From Kryptolebias marmoratus (taxonomy: Eukaryota > Chordata > Actinopteri > Cyprinodontiformes > Rivulidae), in contig NC_051444.1 of the NCBI RefSeq assembly GCF_001649575.2, positions 20,533,983 through 20,597,982 on the forward strand: a stretch of DNA of 64,000 nt. The letters are read 5' to 3'. The notes below the pieces were generated by a model. It worked only from the letters and a program-made list of their open reading frames with translations. It was not told the DNA's origin and searched no databases. Both the position numbers and the translations under genes were made by a program. The stretch's first letter is position 1, and the number at the start of each line of letters is the position of its first letter. Below, in pieces: positions 37,456 to 49,660 of the stretch.

Positions 37456-38599
37456 TAATAACAATGAATACAATACATGTTGTATCACACTATAAGCAAA
37501 ACGCATGTGACCTGTTGCAAATGATGAAGCAAGTTGTGTTTTTTCATTTTGTCCCGTTGTGCATCTTATTCCTGCTGCAAATTATCTTATGAGACAGTTA
37601 GGCTTTGGTCACATTTTAGATATTTTTTGTAAACAAGAATTTTTCAGATTGGTGTTGATCCAGAAAGCACATGCAGATGTGTTACGAGCTCAAATGTACC
37701 AGCTCTACATTCATTTTTCATTTATTTATTTATTTATCCTGATCACTGTAAAAAAGATAGACCAAGGTTGTTCAGCTTTTCTTAGGATTTTTCTCAAAAG
37801 TCAATCTTAGCAAAAGATTGTAGATAGCAGAAGTCAATTAAACAAACAAACAAACAAAAAAAAAAACTATTACGGAAATAGAGAGCTGCTTCGTTTCTTT
37901 CATATAATCAGAGCACTCCATCTTCTCCACGTCTGCCAGTTTGAGTTTTAAACTGAGTGTGAAATTTCAAATAAAATGTGATGTTTCATGTGTCACTATT
38001 AAAGTAAAAAGGTTGATGTGCCAGTCAGAGCATGTGAGACAGGTTAACAAATGTTTCTGCCAAGAATCACCACCAAAAATAGATTATTTTATCTATTCCT
38101 ATACACTCCTGTGAGGGCACGATTGTAACATTTTCATGTTTTGATGAATGATTGGTGTGACACTTTCATAGCTAATTCATTCAAATGCATAGGATGCTGT
38201 CCATCCCCACAGCTAAGTGTGTTTGGAAGTTTTCTGCATTTATGAGATGTTCTTAGTTTATCAGAAATGATGAAATGTCTGCAGAATAGTTTTAATTTCA
38301 TTTTTTGTGTTCAATAAATTCCAACAAAGAGTTGGAAGTTCACTCAGACACAATGAATGTTTCTTGTAGAACTGTTGTCTATGTAGATTGCCATCTAGAT
38401 CATTATATTCCTGGGAGTTTCTTTTTTAAACAAAACAATTGTCATTAGTGCTTTAAGACACAACTATAAACTCACGCACCAGTTCTATAGAAGTGTAACC
38501 CATATTATTTTAGTTTGAGCTGCTAGACTTTAACGCTTGGAGAAGTTAAGTCCTCCACCTGCTGCCTGGATTCTATTCCTATAACTTAATTGTAACTGT

Positions 38600-38830
38600 G
38601 TAGCATTGGAGGTATTGACAACAATTACTTGTTCTCGCCTATCTGGAATTTTCCCTGCTGAACTTGAAAGGTCTGTCATTAAAGCACTTACGAAGAAAAG
38701 CTGTCTTAAACCAACTGCTATTGCTAATTATAGGCCTATTTCAAATGTACAATTTCTTAGTAAAATATGCGATAAAGCTGTTTGTGCTCTGATTTTTTAT
38801 CAGTCTGGTTGTTACCATAATGCATAAACT
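38600..38830 (+). pseudogene. L2/jockey-like LINE reverse transcriptase fragment
   Basis: One frame reads GIFPAELERSVIKALTKKSC, then ANYRPISNVQFLSKICDKAV. This corresponds to the G.FP..L....V.PL.KK and NYRPISNLPFLSKILEK blocks near the start of the reverse transcriptase of L2, CR1 and jockey-clade LINEs. No catalytic YADD box or endonuclease is present, and stops follow. It is a short, 5'- and 3'-truncated relic. Confidence 0.65.
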
Positions 38831-39795
38831 GCACTTATTACAATTGTAAATGACCTGCATATAAGCACAGCTACTATTTTTTAACAGTCCAGTTCTTAAT
38901 TGGTTTAAAACATGCAATATTTAAGAAAGAGGCAATATGTTTACTTGTAATTTTTATTTCAATAGAGTGAATGCTGCATGGGGAATATGCCAAGCAACAA
39001 TTTTTGGTCAAAAATAATGAATCTTTTGGTTGGTTCCTCTTTCATCTTTCACTGAGAAACATATATATCTCATAATTATGCAAAATATTTACAACTATAC
39101 ATTGTCATATCATTTGATGGTATAGTTCCTCTACACTTCTCACTTATGTACATATGTAACAGTGATATCAACAAATGAGATGCCAAACAACTTTTTGTAA
39201 TCTTACTCATCTTTGACCCAAAACCGTAGAGAAAATGTATAGAAAGTTGTAGAGATTCTCAGTTTTCTGTGTGTTGTGTTCACAAAATGGCAGGCAAAAC
39301 TTGTGCGTAGTAAAAGGCCACAATCTTTAGTTGTGTCATAATAATACACAGATTAAAGTTCTCTGTCACCACAACAGATTTCTGTCATTTGTAACATGGC
39401 TAGGATAGATTTCTGTCATCTGTAAAAATGTGAAGGAAAAAAAGTGTTTTTTGTTGTGGTCCCATTAAAGCCAAATCCAATCAAATTCTGATACAGGAAT
39501 AAAACTGACACTGTTTTCAACAAATAAAGCGAACCAGAGCCAAAGTTTTAGCCAATCAGAGCAGAGCAGGGTGGGTCCAGATGCGAGCAGTGTTGCTAAT
39601 TTAAAGACTATATTTAACGAGTTTTTACAAAAATGTCTCTTTCCAATGAGCTGCAGTGGGCCCTCCTCTGTCCCACAGCACTCAAAGGCAGCTCAGTCCT
39701 CCCACACTAAAATAAATTTGAGTTTTGTTTTTGGGCCACTTTTGCCGATGCCAAGCCCAGATAAAGAATGAAAGTTGAAAGTATGATATTTTTGT

Positions 39796-39852
39796 TGGGA
39801 TAATGGTTAGCATATCTACCTAATATGTGGGAGGTCTGGGTTTGGTAGGCAC
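39796..39852 (+). pseudogene. tRNA-like sequence, possible SINE head
   Basis: ATAATGGTTAGCATATCTACC followed by GGGAGGTCTGGGTTTGGTAGG resembles the D-arm (A box) and T-arm (B box) arrangement of a tRNA gene or tRNA-derived SINE. The B box is imperfect and I cannot close an acceptor stem, so I do not call a functional tRNA. Confidence 0.3.
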
Positions 39853-39988
39853 ATTATAATTATTATTAAATTTAATCCCAAACATTACTGTTGGAATTTT
39901 CCAAACTATGTTTCTATAATAATTAAGACCTTGTTTGATAATTTTGATAGCTCAGAATTTCTCTTGACGGACACCACATCAAATGTTC

Positions 39989-40010
39989 ATATATATATAT
40001 ATATATATAT
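39989..40010. repeat. (AT)n microsatellite
   Basis: About 22 bases of AT repeats in the intron. Confidence 0.85.
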
Positions 40011-42146
40011 CATTTAATTGTGTGGGTTTATTTATTGAACACTTCATTAGAAAACACCATACTGTGTTCTTTGACTAAGGGCATATGCACAGAATACTCT
40101 TTACATGGAAACTTTTGTGAGATAGCCAGTACGCAGAAAAAATGCTCTCGAGTGTGTGTTTGGGGGGTGTAAGTGTAGGAAAAGAATTTCAGTCAAAAGA
40201 TTTTTATTTTTTTTTGCTTTAATCCCTGTAATGATAAATGGGCTTTTACTGTATGAAAATGACTTCTAAAAGGTAAATGGATTTTTTCAAAATCTGACTC
40301 AGAGATATATATATATATTTTTTTTTTTTTCATGCATGTAGCTCAGACTATTGCAATGGGTTTTTTTGTGATCTAAGTCATAGCATGGTTGAAAAACAAC
40401 TTATTTTCTTGAGTCTTAAAAGCATTTCATCGTCCTTCAGCAGGAATGGTGTCCTTCATCGTCACCTATCAAACACCTACAATGCAGCCTTGACATCCAT
40501 CCCGGGTGGCTTTACAACTATTTACACCTTAAATCATATTACTGAAAACATCTTGGACACTCAAAGTATAAGAATGCAAATGGCTAAAAGGATAGTCCAG
40601 TGGGTCGGTGACAAACATGTGACTAAATATTTCAAGGTGTGAAGACCTTAAACCCTTAACCCCCCTCCAGTTAGTTAAATGTCACAGCCTTTTCAGTGAA
40701 ACACAATGATCAGCCAGGAAAATAAGTCCAGCTGCCTTTTTTCAAGCCCTTAGAAGTCTGAAGATACAGTTTGACTGGAAGAAAATGAAATGCTGTTTGA
40801 TAATTTAGAGAGGAGGAGGTCAGAAGTAAGCGATGTAGGCACAAAGTGAGAAGGGAGACTGAGAGCTCCCTGGAGTTAGACAGTAAGAAATGTAGACAGC
40901 TGTGCCTCAGGCAATAAAAGACAATGCATGAGTTTATTAAATAGATTTAAAAGCATTTCCCTTCAACAGGAGTAGAAGTGATAGATTGTGGCAGGGAAAG
41001 TGGGAGTGAATGTGTGTGTAATTGTTTGTATTTGCATTTACTTTTCTGAATGTTTGTAAGAAGTGATGGGAGGGAATCAAATGTTAAATGAATAAATCAA
41101 CTTAGCAAGTGCATAAATACCAGAAATGTATCCACAGACACACAAGTTTACACAAAAAAGAGAATATAAAGCATTGATCAAGTAAGCTGTTGAAAAGGGA
41201 GCAATCACTTGAACGTGTTATTTATTTAAGGTAGAGAACGCACATGTGGACAGCTCCTAGCTACAGACAAAGATTTTAACCGAAGATGTAGGTTTTGTCA
41301 GCCAGTCGAACTGAGTCATAACTGAGTATTTTATTTTAAACTGCTTTTTGGTTTTGGCTTTTCAGTTTCAGGGCTGTCAGGTGTAAAATATGTCAAATTA
41401 AAACCCTTTTTGTTGTACATGTTGGAATACTTTGTCTGTCTTTGTTAGGAGCAGCATTTCAGAGTTAGGCCCGGGCATCCAGGGGCAGTGGAATCTTCTC
41501 TGAGTAGTTCCAAATCGCAAAAGAACAACACAAAAACACATTCTATCTTTTACCTAATATCAGGCTGATGAAGAGGAGACATTTTTATCCTGTCGAGTAA
41601 TTTTAAAACATTTGTTTAAGAATGCCTAAATCTTATAAAATCAAATGCTTTTCCAGGGCACACATTTACAGCCTGTGTTGTCTTTTCAGTATTTATCAAA
41701 GTACTTACTTGTAGTAGCAGGAGACATAATTATTGTTGTTTTATTCAAACAGTTAATTAATAGAATTGCACACATTATTAATTTTACTTGTGGCTCTTAT
41801 ATGTGATTTAATAGAAAGGAGACAATTAAAACCCTTGAGTATTCTGAGGAGGCTGTGTACCTGCTGGATGTCAGTGAGTCAAAGCACCAATATTATAGTA
41901 ATGTTAGAGTTGCTGTTTGCGTCTCAGTTTGAAATAGGACATATTTTTCTCCATCATTACCAAAGTCATTCTGCTTCATAACTTCAACCAAAAGGAAGGA
42001 TAGTTGGCAAAGCTTTTAATACTTATCCTAGCGAACTTTGAAAGTAGGAACCAATGAAAAGAGTCAGCTACTGCAACTATGTCCAGACTCTTAGGTCAAA
42101 CTGATGAGTTACTATTTGTTGAATTGTTCAGCTTTGGTTGATAACA

Positions 42147-42158
42147 CCCCCCCCCCCC
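42147..42158. repeat. Poly(C) run
   Basis: Twelve consecutive C residues in an otherwise AT-rich intron. Confidence 0.9.
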
Positions 42159-42297
42159 TTAGCCATCCTTTACCTGGTGAGAGCAGTTCCTGCTGTGTTT
42201 AGTCTGTCTCTGCCTGGTTGCTGGATGTTTGTTTTTACTGCTGCTCCACACACTCGAGTGGAAGATCAGTTAACAGATTGGTTGATAGATAATTTCC

Positions 42298-42335
42298 CAG
42301 TCACCTGATAATTATTTCAGTTTATCAGGTGACTG
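42298..42335. repeat. Perfect 14-bp hairpin
   Basis: CAGTCACCTGATAA at 42298-42311, a 10-base loop, and its exact reverse complement TTATCAGGTGACTG at 42322-42335. Confidence 0.85.
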
Positions 42336-42595
42336 TACTAGAAGCACAACTAACAGTATACTGTTGAGCACATAGTTTTAAATTATTTATGTACAGCAAG
42401 CTTCCATCATCAGAGGTCCTCTTTTCCTCAATGTCTGGTTTTTGATTCAGACGTCCCTGAAACGTTCAGATAAAACCTTTTTGCTTCGAAAAAACAAAAC
42501 AAAACCAAAAAAAAAACAAAAAAACTAGAAGCTCTCAGAGACTGCAAATCTCCCAAGACCCATTTTCAATGTAATGTCATAATGGGACTGATTAA

Positions 42596-42625
42596 TGATG
42601 ACATCATGATCATGTGATGTCATCA
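42596..42625. repeat. Perfect 11-bp palindrome with CRE-like arms
   Basis: TGATGACATCA at 42596-42606 and TGATGTCATCA at 42615-42625 flank an 8-base centre that is itself TGATCATG. The arms resemble ATF/CREB-type half-sites (TGATGTCA), but function is unproven. Confidence 0.7.
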
Positions 42626-42634
42626 CTGTTTGTT

Positions 42635-42845
42635 GGGTGCAAACCTCTGCTGAGGCCATAGGGTTAAAATCTAGGAGCCGGATCATGATCCCAATCATCG
42701 AAATTTAATCGTTTGTTCTTTGTGCCAACTTCAACATTTCCTGGAAATTTAATCAAAATCCATTCATTACGTTTTGAGTAATCTTGTGCACAAACAAACA
42801 AACACTACTGAAAACATACACCTCCTTGGTGGAGGTCAATGAAGT
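42635..42845 (+). repeat. Interspersed repeat ending CTCCTTGGTGGAGGTC
   Basis: Blocks such as CCGGATCATGATCC, CAACATTTCCTGGAAATTT, AATCCATTCATTACGTTTTG and CAAACAAACAAACACTACTG, with the CCTCCTTGGTGGAGGT terminus, match in order a repeat I recall as widespread in teleosts. I cannot name the family with certainty. Confidence 0.5.
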
Positions 42846-42980
42846 CCTGGAATCCTATAATCTCTCAAGAACATGAGATTTCAGAGGTAGAACAGTGTTT
42901 AATTTTGTGTCTGTAGAAATGAATGCCTGCAATAATGTTTTATTCTTATTTCACCATTCTTTTTTTTTTTTTTCCTGCAG

Positions 42981-43161
42981 GCTGTATGAGGGATGTACGC
43001 CTCAATGGTCGCTACATGCCACTGGACAGCCAGCCACGGGATGGGGTTTCCCAAGTCAGCGTACAAGGGCTCTCCAAAGGATGCTCCTCTGACTCCTGCA
43101 AAAAAAAACAATGTAGCTCCCCCTTCACCTGTGTTGACCTATGGAGAGTGCATGAATGCAG
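42981..43161 (+). CDS. Cadherin exon: end of LamG2 and Cys-rich region
   Basis: GCMRDVRLNGRYMPLD closes LamG2 (GC(M/I)R...LNG). A cysteine-rich stretch follows, with Cys530, 535, 540, 546 and 555 and the signature FTCVDLWRVHECR, which is characteristic of the region between LamG2 and the last EGF in CadN-type cadherins. Codons 536-538 are a nine-base A run (KKK), a slippage-prone site in coding sequence. The acceptor is a long T run plus CCTGCAG and the donor is AG|GTACAC, phase 2. Confidence 0.95.
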
Positions 43162-43489
43162 GTACACACCTGGACTTGTACACACAAATGTAGCTGCACT
43201 ACCAAACACACTCGTACTTTAAGACTCCACACACACACTTGTGCGTCTTTTTCAGTGAAATACATAAAGGCTGACCTTTAAAGCAACTTGCCGCTTCTGA
43301 AGCAACGTTTTGTGTTTTGGTATGTTTCTTTTTTTGTTATTTCTTTTGTTTAGAGCTTTAGAAATGTGTTTTAAAATGACCTGTTCCCAACCCTCTTCAG
43401 AATGAGCTAAAACTGCAGAAAAGAACTCTTCATCATGTTTTACTTAATCTAATTAGGTTAAATACTCTTCCGGGCACTATGCTAATCAT

Positions 43490-43490
<1 letters not shown>

Positions 43491-43522
<32 letters not shown>
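43491..43522. repeat. (AAT)n microsatellite
   Basis: About ten AAT units in the intron. Confidence 0.9.
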
Positions 43523-43524
<2 letters not shown>

Positions 43525-43989
43525 CTGGAATTTAGTCTTAAAGGAGTAGAAAACCCCAACAGAATGGCAAAAACCCTATAAAACCACAACTAGATGGACG
43601 GTGACACAAAGCACTAAGTTCGACTGTGTAATTGTAATTTTTAACAGACAAAAACAGAACAGTTTGACTTGAGCAAAACAGTTTGAGTAACAATTTAGCA
43701 TGCCTGTATCTGTCACTTTTATTTCACTTACTGTTTTTATTTAACACATTTCTAGCTGTAATACATTATTAAATTACATAAAATTGTGTTTTCAGTCCTA
43801 CAATGGTGCAACAGTTTTCAGTAAAACTCATCTGTAACAGTGTCATCATTTATCAAGCTTAACACAATTTAAGGGATAATGGGAATTGGGGGAAACTATA
43901 ATTTAGGATTAAAAGCCAAGTTATCAACTTCTGCTATATTAGCTGTTTGTTTTTTTACTCACTCATGATCTTGCTTAATCCTGTTCATG

Positions 43990-44121
43990 GTTGAGGCGGA
44001 GCTGGTGTTTCTCCCAGCAGCCAGTGAACGAGAGGCGGGGTACAACCTGGACAGGTCTGAAGTCCTTCACAGGAGCACACAGAGGCACACGAGGCAGATA
44101 AACATTCACTCTCACACCATC
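43990..44121 (-). mobile_element. Retroposon tail copy 3 (fragment)
   Basis: GAGGCGGAGCTGGTGTTTCTCC, AACGAGAGGCGGGGTACAACC, TGGACAGGTC and CACACAGAGGCACACGAGGC follow the same order as the copies at 15316 and 37085. It lacks both the CATC end and the far end. Confidence 0.5.
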
Positions 44122-46403
44122 CTTCTCAGTTTTTTCTTTCTCCATCAGCTCTACAGATGTGTAATATTCAACAGATTAAACATGTGTAAGGTGATACCAG
44201 CAGCTTAGTCTCTGCTGTTTTATATATATATAAAAAAAAGAGAGACTCTACTGCTCTAAGAAACTCGTTCAAGGTCCTGAGAAGGATCTCCAAACAGTTT
44301 TATTTATTTTTAGTATATTCCTATTTTTTAATCATGTGTTTTTCACTCAGGTTTTGTTTTTTTGTCTGTTGACTTTGTTATATATACATCTATTTATTAT
44401 AAAGTTGAGCAGCAATATCATGTAGTGAGAAATCTAAAAAATAGCAATTTTGGGTCTAATGAAACCTTTAATAAGATCTCTGTTTAGCAAGCAGTTTTTT
44501 AATTGTCTAATAGAACAATTTAAAAGTCCTTATCATGGTAAAGCTTTAGTAAATTCCATAACTTATAGTCAGAACAGAGGCTGAAGAGAAGAAAGATTCG
44601 TGAGCTAAAACCTGGGGAAAAATGGTGGGAAGTTTCTTACAATAAAAACGTGCTGCTGTAGAGGCAGTGGCTGACATCATGGAAGAATGTGTAAAAGCAG
44701 AGTTTCTTTTTGGTGCAAGTCTTTAGCTTTAATTCTGGATTGGGTTTTTAGAATCGTGAGAAGGTTTGCAGATCTGCCGTGTTCCCTGCTCAGACCTGAT
44801 AAGACCAACAAATTCTTAATTCTGACAAAATAAATGTCTTTTAGACATAATGGATCTTGATGTTTATCTGTTTATTATTAAATCACTTTATTATGCAGTG
44901 CAATTGTTCAAAAGGGTCCCATCACTAACCCAAGCAATGAATATTAATTTATTTTCAGACTTTTTCAGAAGTAAAAAGTCATTATAATATTGCTTTTTAT
45001 CCATGTACATGTTGTATTTCCATCTGATGGAAGTAAAACAACTCTGGTCACTCTGTTTTATAAACTGGATGGTCAGTATTTCTATCCAAATCTGTGGAAG
45101 CAGGAACACTGAACTGAGCAGAGGAGAAGAGAGGCATTCCCACTGTGCATGAGATTATGCTGAAAACACTCACACACAGAGTCCTGCTGTGACATATCAT
45201 TGTAAATTGTAAATCATAGGAGATATGAAATTTCTTTAATAATATCAATAACTGCGAGGTATCAGGATACATTTATGATTCACTGATTACAGGGACATGA
45301 ATCATTTCTGGGTAATTCTCGTTGCATATCTTGCCTTCACAAAATTCACAGAATGTTTGGTAATGAAAGTCATTCAATGTGATGGAGAACTCCTATCAAA
45401 TTGTAAATGAACAGTAGGTAGGATTATTGTCAGTCTAAAATGGGCCTCACAGACATCCAAACATCAAAACCAACATGTTCCTGTGATAATGAATAAGACG
45501 CTGTACACCACCTGCTCAATGACAGAATTATCTGTGACTGATCATCTTTATAGTGGAGAGATGGATGGACTTGATACCCTGATGAGATTCAAACTTTTGC
45601 TTGATCAACATTTCACATGCATCACTGTATTTCTACTGTTTAACTTGTCAGCAGGAATGTTGTGCAGCGAGGAGTCGTAGTGAGCTGCCAAGCCTCTCCT
45701 GTTGCACAGACTGAATCAAACAGTGCTCTTAGCCACATCCACTAATCTCAGCAATTTTTCTGCCATTGGAAACATCAGCCTCTAATCAGTCTGTCCAGCC
45801 TTCTAGCTTTTAATCTTGCTTCCCTCTTTTTTTCCCCCCATTCTTCTGATCCACTCACCCACATCATCCATCCACCTTTTTTTTCCCCACGATGCTTTTA
45901 TTCTTGCACTCAGCCTCTCCATTTCTCTGTTTTTGTGTTTGTATGACTCTCATCTTCCTCACTACTGCTCACTTTTGTAGCCCATTTTTAGCACCACACA
46001 CACACACAGCCTACCTCTCTACTCCCATTTAGCAGGTTTTTTTTCTTTCTTTTCATCATCTGAACTGAACCTTAGAAGATGATTAGAGAGCAGTTAATTT
46101 TGGCAGTGAGTCCTCCAAGCCCAAAAACATACCCAAGAGCTCTGTCAACTTACTCCAGATGCCAAGAATGGTCTAAAATATGCACATGCAGTCACCCAGT
46201 TTAAAAATTGATCATTTGCATGTTTTCCCAACTAGCAGACAGCAGTAGTAACTTTATTGCCAAGCAGTTGTAGCTGTGGGGCCTAAAGAGCTAAGATAGT
46301 ATTTTAATGAAGCTTGCTTTGGCATCCAATCAGACCTCCAGTTTTAGAGAAGCTGTTATATCTGTTCTAAAATCTGTCAAACCCATCAACTGCTGAAAGA
46401 AGG

Positions 46404-46427
46404 TAGACAGACAGACAGACAGACACG
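46404..46427. repeat. (AGAC)n microsatellite
   Basis: Five to six AGAC units. Confidence 0.85.
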
Positions 46428-47439
46428 CAATCTCACAAATTACTAATTCAAATTACAGCTCATTATGTAGTATGATTGAGAATTTAGATCTGTTTGCATT
46501 TTAAGAAAAAAAAAATACTGAACAGACTGACAAAAAGTAATTGTAGTTTGTCTTTTTGAATGATTAGCTGTGACTAACTCAATTCTTTGTTTATATTGAT
46601 TCCTAAATAAATATAATTAAAAGAAATTAATGAAATAAATAAAATAAAATAGCCTACAAAGTTACTAGATCTAGCAACATAAACAATTTGTAACAGTTTG
46701 ACCAACCAAGCCTTTCTATCATGATCATTAATTATTCATATTAAGAGCTGAAATGTTACATTGATTTGTTAGCGTTGTTAGCACCAGAACTGTGGTTACC
46801 ATAGCTACTGGTAATAGACTTTAGTTGTATTTATTGGATGATAAATGTAGTCTACCTTGATTCAAACATTCCCTAACATTCTGTCAATATTCCCAAATAT
46901 AACTTGGTCCACAACATAAGGATATAAAGTGCACATTTTTTTTGTGATTTGTTTATCTTTGTTGTTTTGCTGAAGCTCCTTGCCCCCTTTCCTTAAAATC
47001 TGATAAGATTTTTCCTCATTGTCAATACTGTAACAATCTATCACTGCTTCCACATCGCTATATGTTTGCATTGCACACATTAAAAAGTGTCATTTTTTTT
47101 CTGTCAACATTATAATTACCTCCAAAGAACATATTGGGTCAACAGGCTTCTAACTCCACAACAGGTGGTTCTGATCTCTTTTCTCTGTCAGCAGAAGGTA
47201 ATTTTAAGGAATGTGGTAAATAAATACTTCTAGTTAAATGTATAAATTTACAGGATGTATTTTAATATCTGATTGTGCAACAACACTTTGGCTTTAATCA
47301 GCCAAAAACAAGAACACGGGCTATGAAGTCTGGATTGGGGAGGGGTGGTTGGATCGATGACCTCTGCCTGATATCTGATCCAAGAATGACGTCAGTATTG
47401 GAGGCCGATATTGATATTGGATTGCATCCATCCCACCTC

Positions 47440-48012
47440 TAATTAGAAAGTGACTGAATCACAACAAATTCAACTTCAGTGTGAAGGCAATTGTGACACT
47501 GCTATTTTCTTACCACTCATCAAATAGTTTTGTTCTCTGCTCTCCTGCACCCTCACCTGCCGTAGCACAACTTTCTCAAACTGCATCAGGGTGCAGTTAC
47601 AGGTATTATATCTATGCTAGGCTGTTTCCATGACCTTGTTCCAATCACGATCTTAGTCCAGGCATGAGGCCAGCGTGGCTTCAAATTAGTTCTGCTTCTG
47701 CTTCAAATTCTTAACAACCAAGCTATGCCACCGTATGTGGGCCACGCAACATGAATACACTGCCACTGCTGCAGCCCCACACTCTACTGATAAGCTGCTG
47801 CCATGATGATAAACCTCTACGACCTTGCTACGGATGTTTTGTGCATACTGAAAACCCTCCACTACCTGTCACGCTCTATCAGGTGTAATGGAGAACTTAC
47901 TGTGTTCTTAATATGTCCCTGAAGACCTCATGAAGACCCTGCAAAGACCATGCACTTTCTGGTTTATTTTTTTCATCCTTTATGGGTTCCTCATCCAATG
48001 TGAAGAGGGTCG
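47440..48012 (+). mobile_element. Non-autonomous inverted-repeat element, copy 4
   Basis: The interior matches copy 1 from ATTAGAAAGTGACTGAATC and CTTCAGTGTGAAGGCAATTG through GATGATAAACC and GACCTTGCTACGG. It ends CTCATCCAATGTGAAGAGGG, a diverged right terminus. The left terminus is not recognisable, so it is 5'-truncated or eroded. Confidence 0.55.
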
Positions 48013-49642
48013 AAAGGAGCAACAGGCTGACTTGCTGGCCTGTCTCCTAAAGTTTTGAGTTTTTAACATTTGTATCCTGATTGGATCCTACGACTGAACT
48101 GGTGTCCTCTGATCCATCACACCCATCACATCTGTCACACTGAGCCATTACATTCTGTTTCCTGCTTACACCACCATGCACATGCCCAGTGAGCATGAGT
48201 GATGTGATGTTTGTGTCCATTTGTGATCAGAGATCTCTGAAACTGCTTGTCTAGATAGAACTCAGCGTGACCTATTTTTTAAAATCAGACATGATAAAAA
48301 AATGCACCAAAATAAAAATCTTCTGTGTTTGTAGGCATTACATAGTGTTGATAAAATTATACATACAGACTTCCTTTATTAACACATTTATTTACATTTT
48401 ATAGTGGAGGTCTGACTTTCAGTGTTTCGTCAACTGTAATATGTTAGAAAAAATGATTTTTTTTTTATTCTTGCTTATCTTTTGGTTTTTGTCTGGCAGC
48501 TAAACATCTATTTACTTCTGTGGGAATTTGAAATCAATGTTTAGTTTATAAAAGCACTATTTTACACTATAAAACCTATTTTTCTGAAGCACATATATAA
48601 TATGTATAATCAACACCCCTTTGCATTTTTCCTATTTCTCCCAACTGCTTCTACACAAAAACATATTGTCAAAACAAAATTTAAAAAATAAAATAAAATA
48701 ATCGTTGCATTCACATACTCCCACAAGGCCCCATGTGTAGATCAGTTCTGTAGATGAGCACATTTATTCATATAGGGCAGCACACACTTCATCCCAACGC
48801 AGATTCTAGTCCTGTCTAATGATGAGCAATAATAACAAAGTGAAGCAAAGAGAAACTGTGATGTCTCTTTGACTGACAGGTGTCCTGTATTCAACACCTA
48901 CACACACTGCAGCAAGGCATGAAGAACACTGAGTGCTGAGGTTTAGTGATGCCGCACAAATCCCCAACTACAGCAAATGAGCCTTTTAAACAGCAAGAAC
49001 TGTGTTCCCCCCGCATTATCAAGATGGCTGGCATTTACTCTGAGCAGTGAAAATTAAATTTGAAGTGTGATTTTAACTCCCTAAGACAAGTCATTCCACC
49101 TTTGTTTTTTCTCTAAAGGCAACATGTAAAATCACTTGTGGTCTAAAATATCACACGGGGATGTATTGTAGCTTGCATTCAAAAGCTTTTTTAAAAAAAA
49201 AAAATCTACAGTGAAACCTTTAAAACTGCTCTGCAGCACATAATATGGAGAAAAGCAGCGTGTTTCCATCTTTGGCACTACTTAAAACCTGCCTACGCCT
49301 GCAAGATAGAAACTAGAGAGCAACTTTTGGTCCTGACAGGCAGAGAGTACAACCTAAACAAGTAGACCTTCTCAGCCAACAGTAGTATCACTGACACCAC
49401 TATTTATTAGAGTCAAACTTGATGTTTTCTTGCTTTTGTATATCTTGACTTAAGGTGAGGTTTTACATTATAACACTTTATACTGTTGTTTTGTGCAAAT
49501 AAATAAAAAAAATATGAACAGTTTAGACATTTTGAAGTGTGGTTTTATGTAAAAGTATGAGCATTCAATATCTTGCCTGTTGTGGATTGCTTTTTGAGAT
49601 TAAATCTGACAGGACTGATGATATATTTGTGTGTATGTATGT

Positions 49643-49660
49643 ATATATATATATATATAT
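49643..49660. repeat. (AT)n microsatellite
   Basis: A short AT run flanked by GTATGTATGT and GTGTGCGTGTG sequence. Confidence 0.8.

Larger units (their letters stand above)
36328..42980 (+). other. Repeat-rich intron (6.7 kb)
   Basis: Phase 1 intron. It has a (CA)n tract at 36911-36932, a GATG-tail retroposon copy with a nested insertion (37085-37455), an L2-like reverse transcriptase fragment (38600-38830), a tRNA-like stretch (39796-39852), a poly(C) run at 42147-42158, two hairpins (42298-42335, 42596-42625) and a CTCCTTGG-containing repeat (42635-42845). It ends in a T-run and CCTGCAG. Confidence 0.8.

Noticed and set aside
40385..40642. 85-codon + strand frame
   Set aside because: Considered as a possible transposase or exon remnant, but no motif could be recognised and no phase-compatible splice sites were evident.
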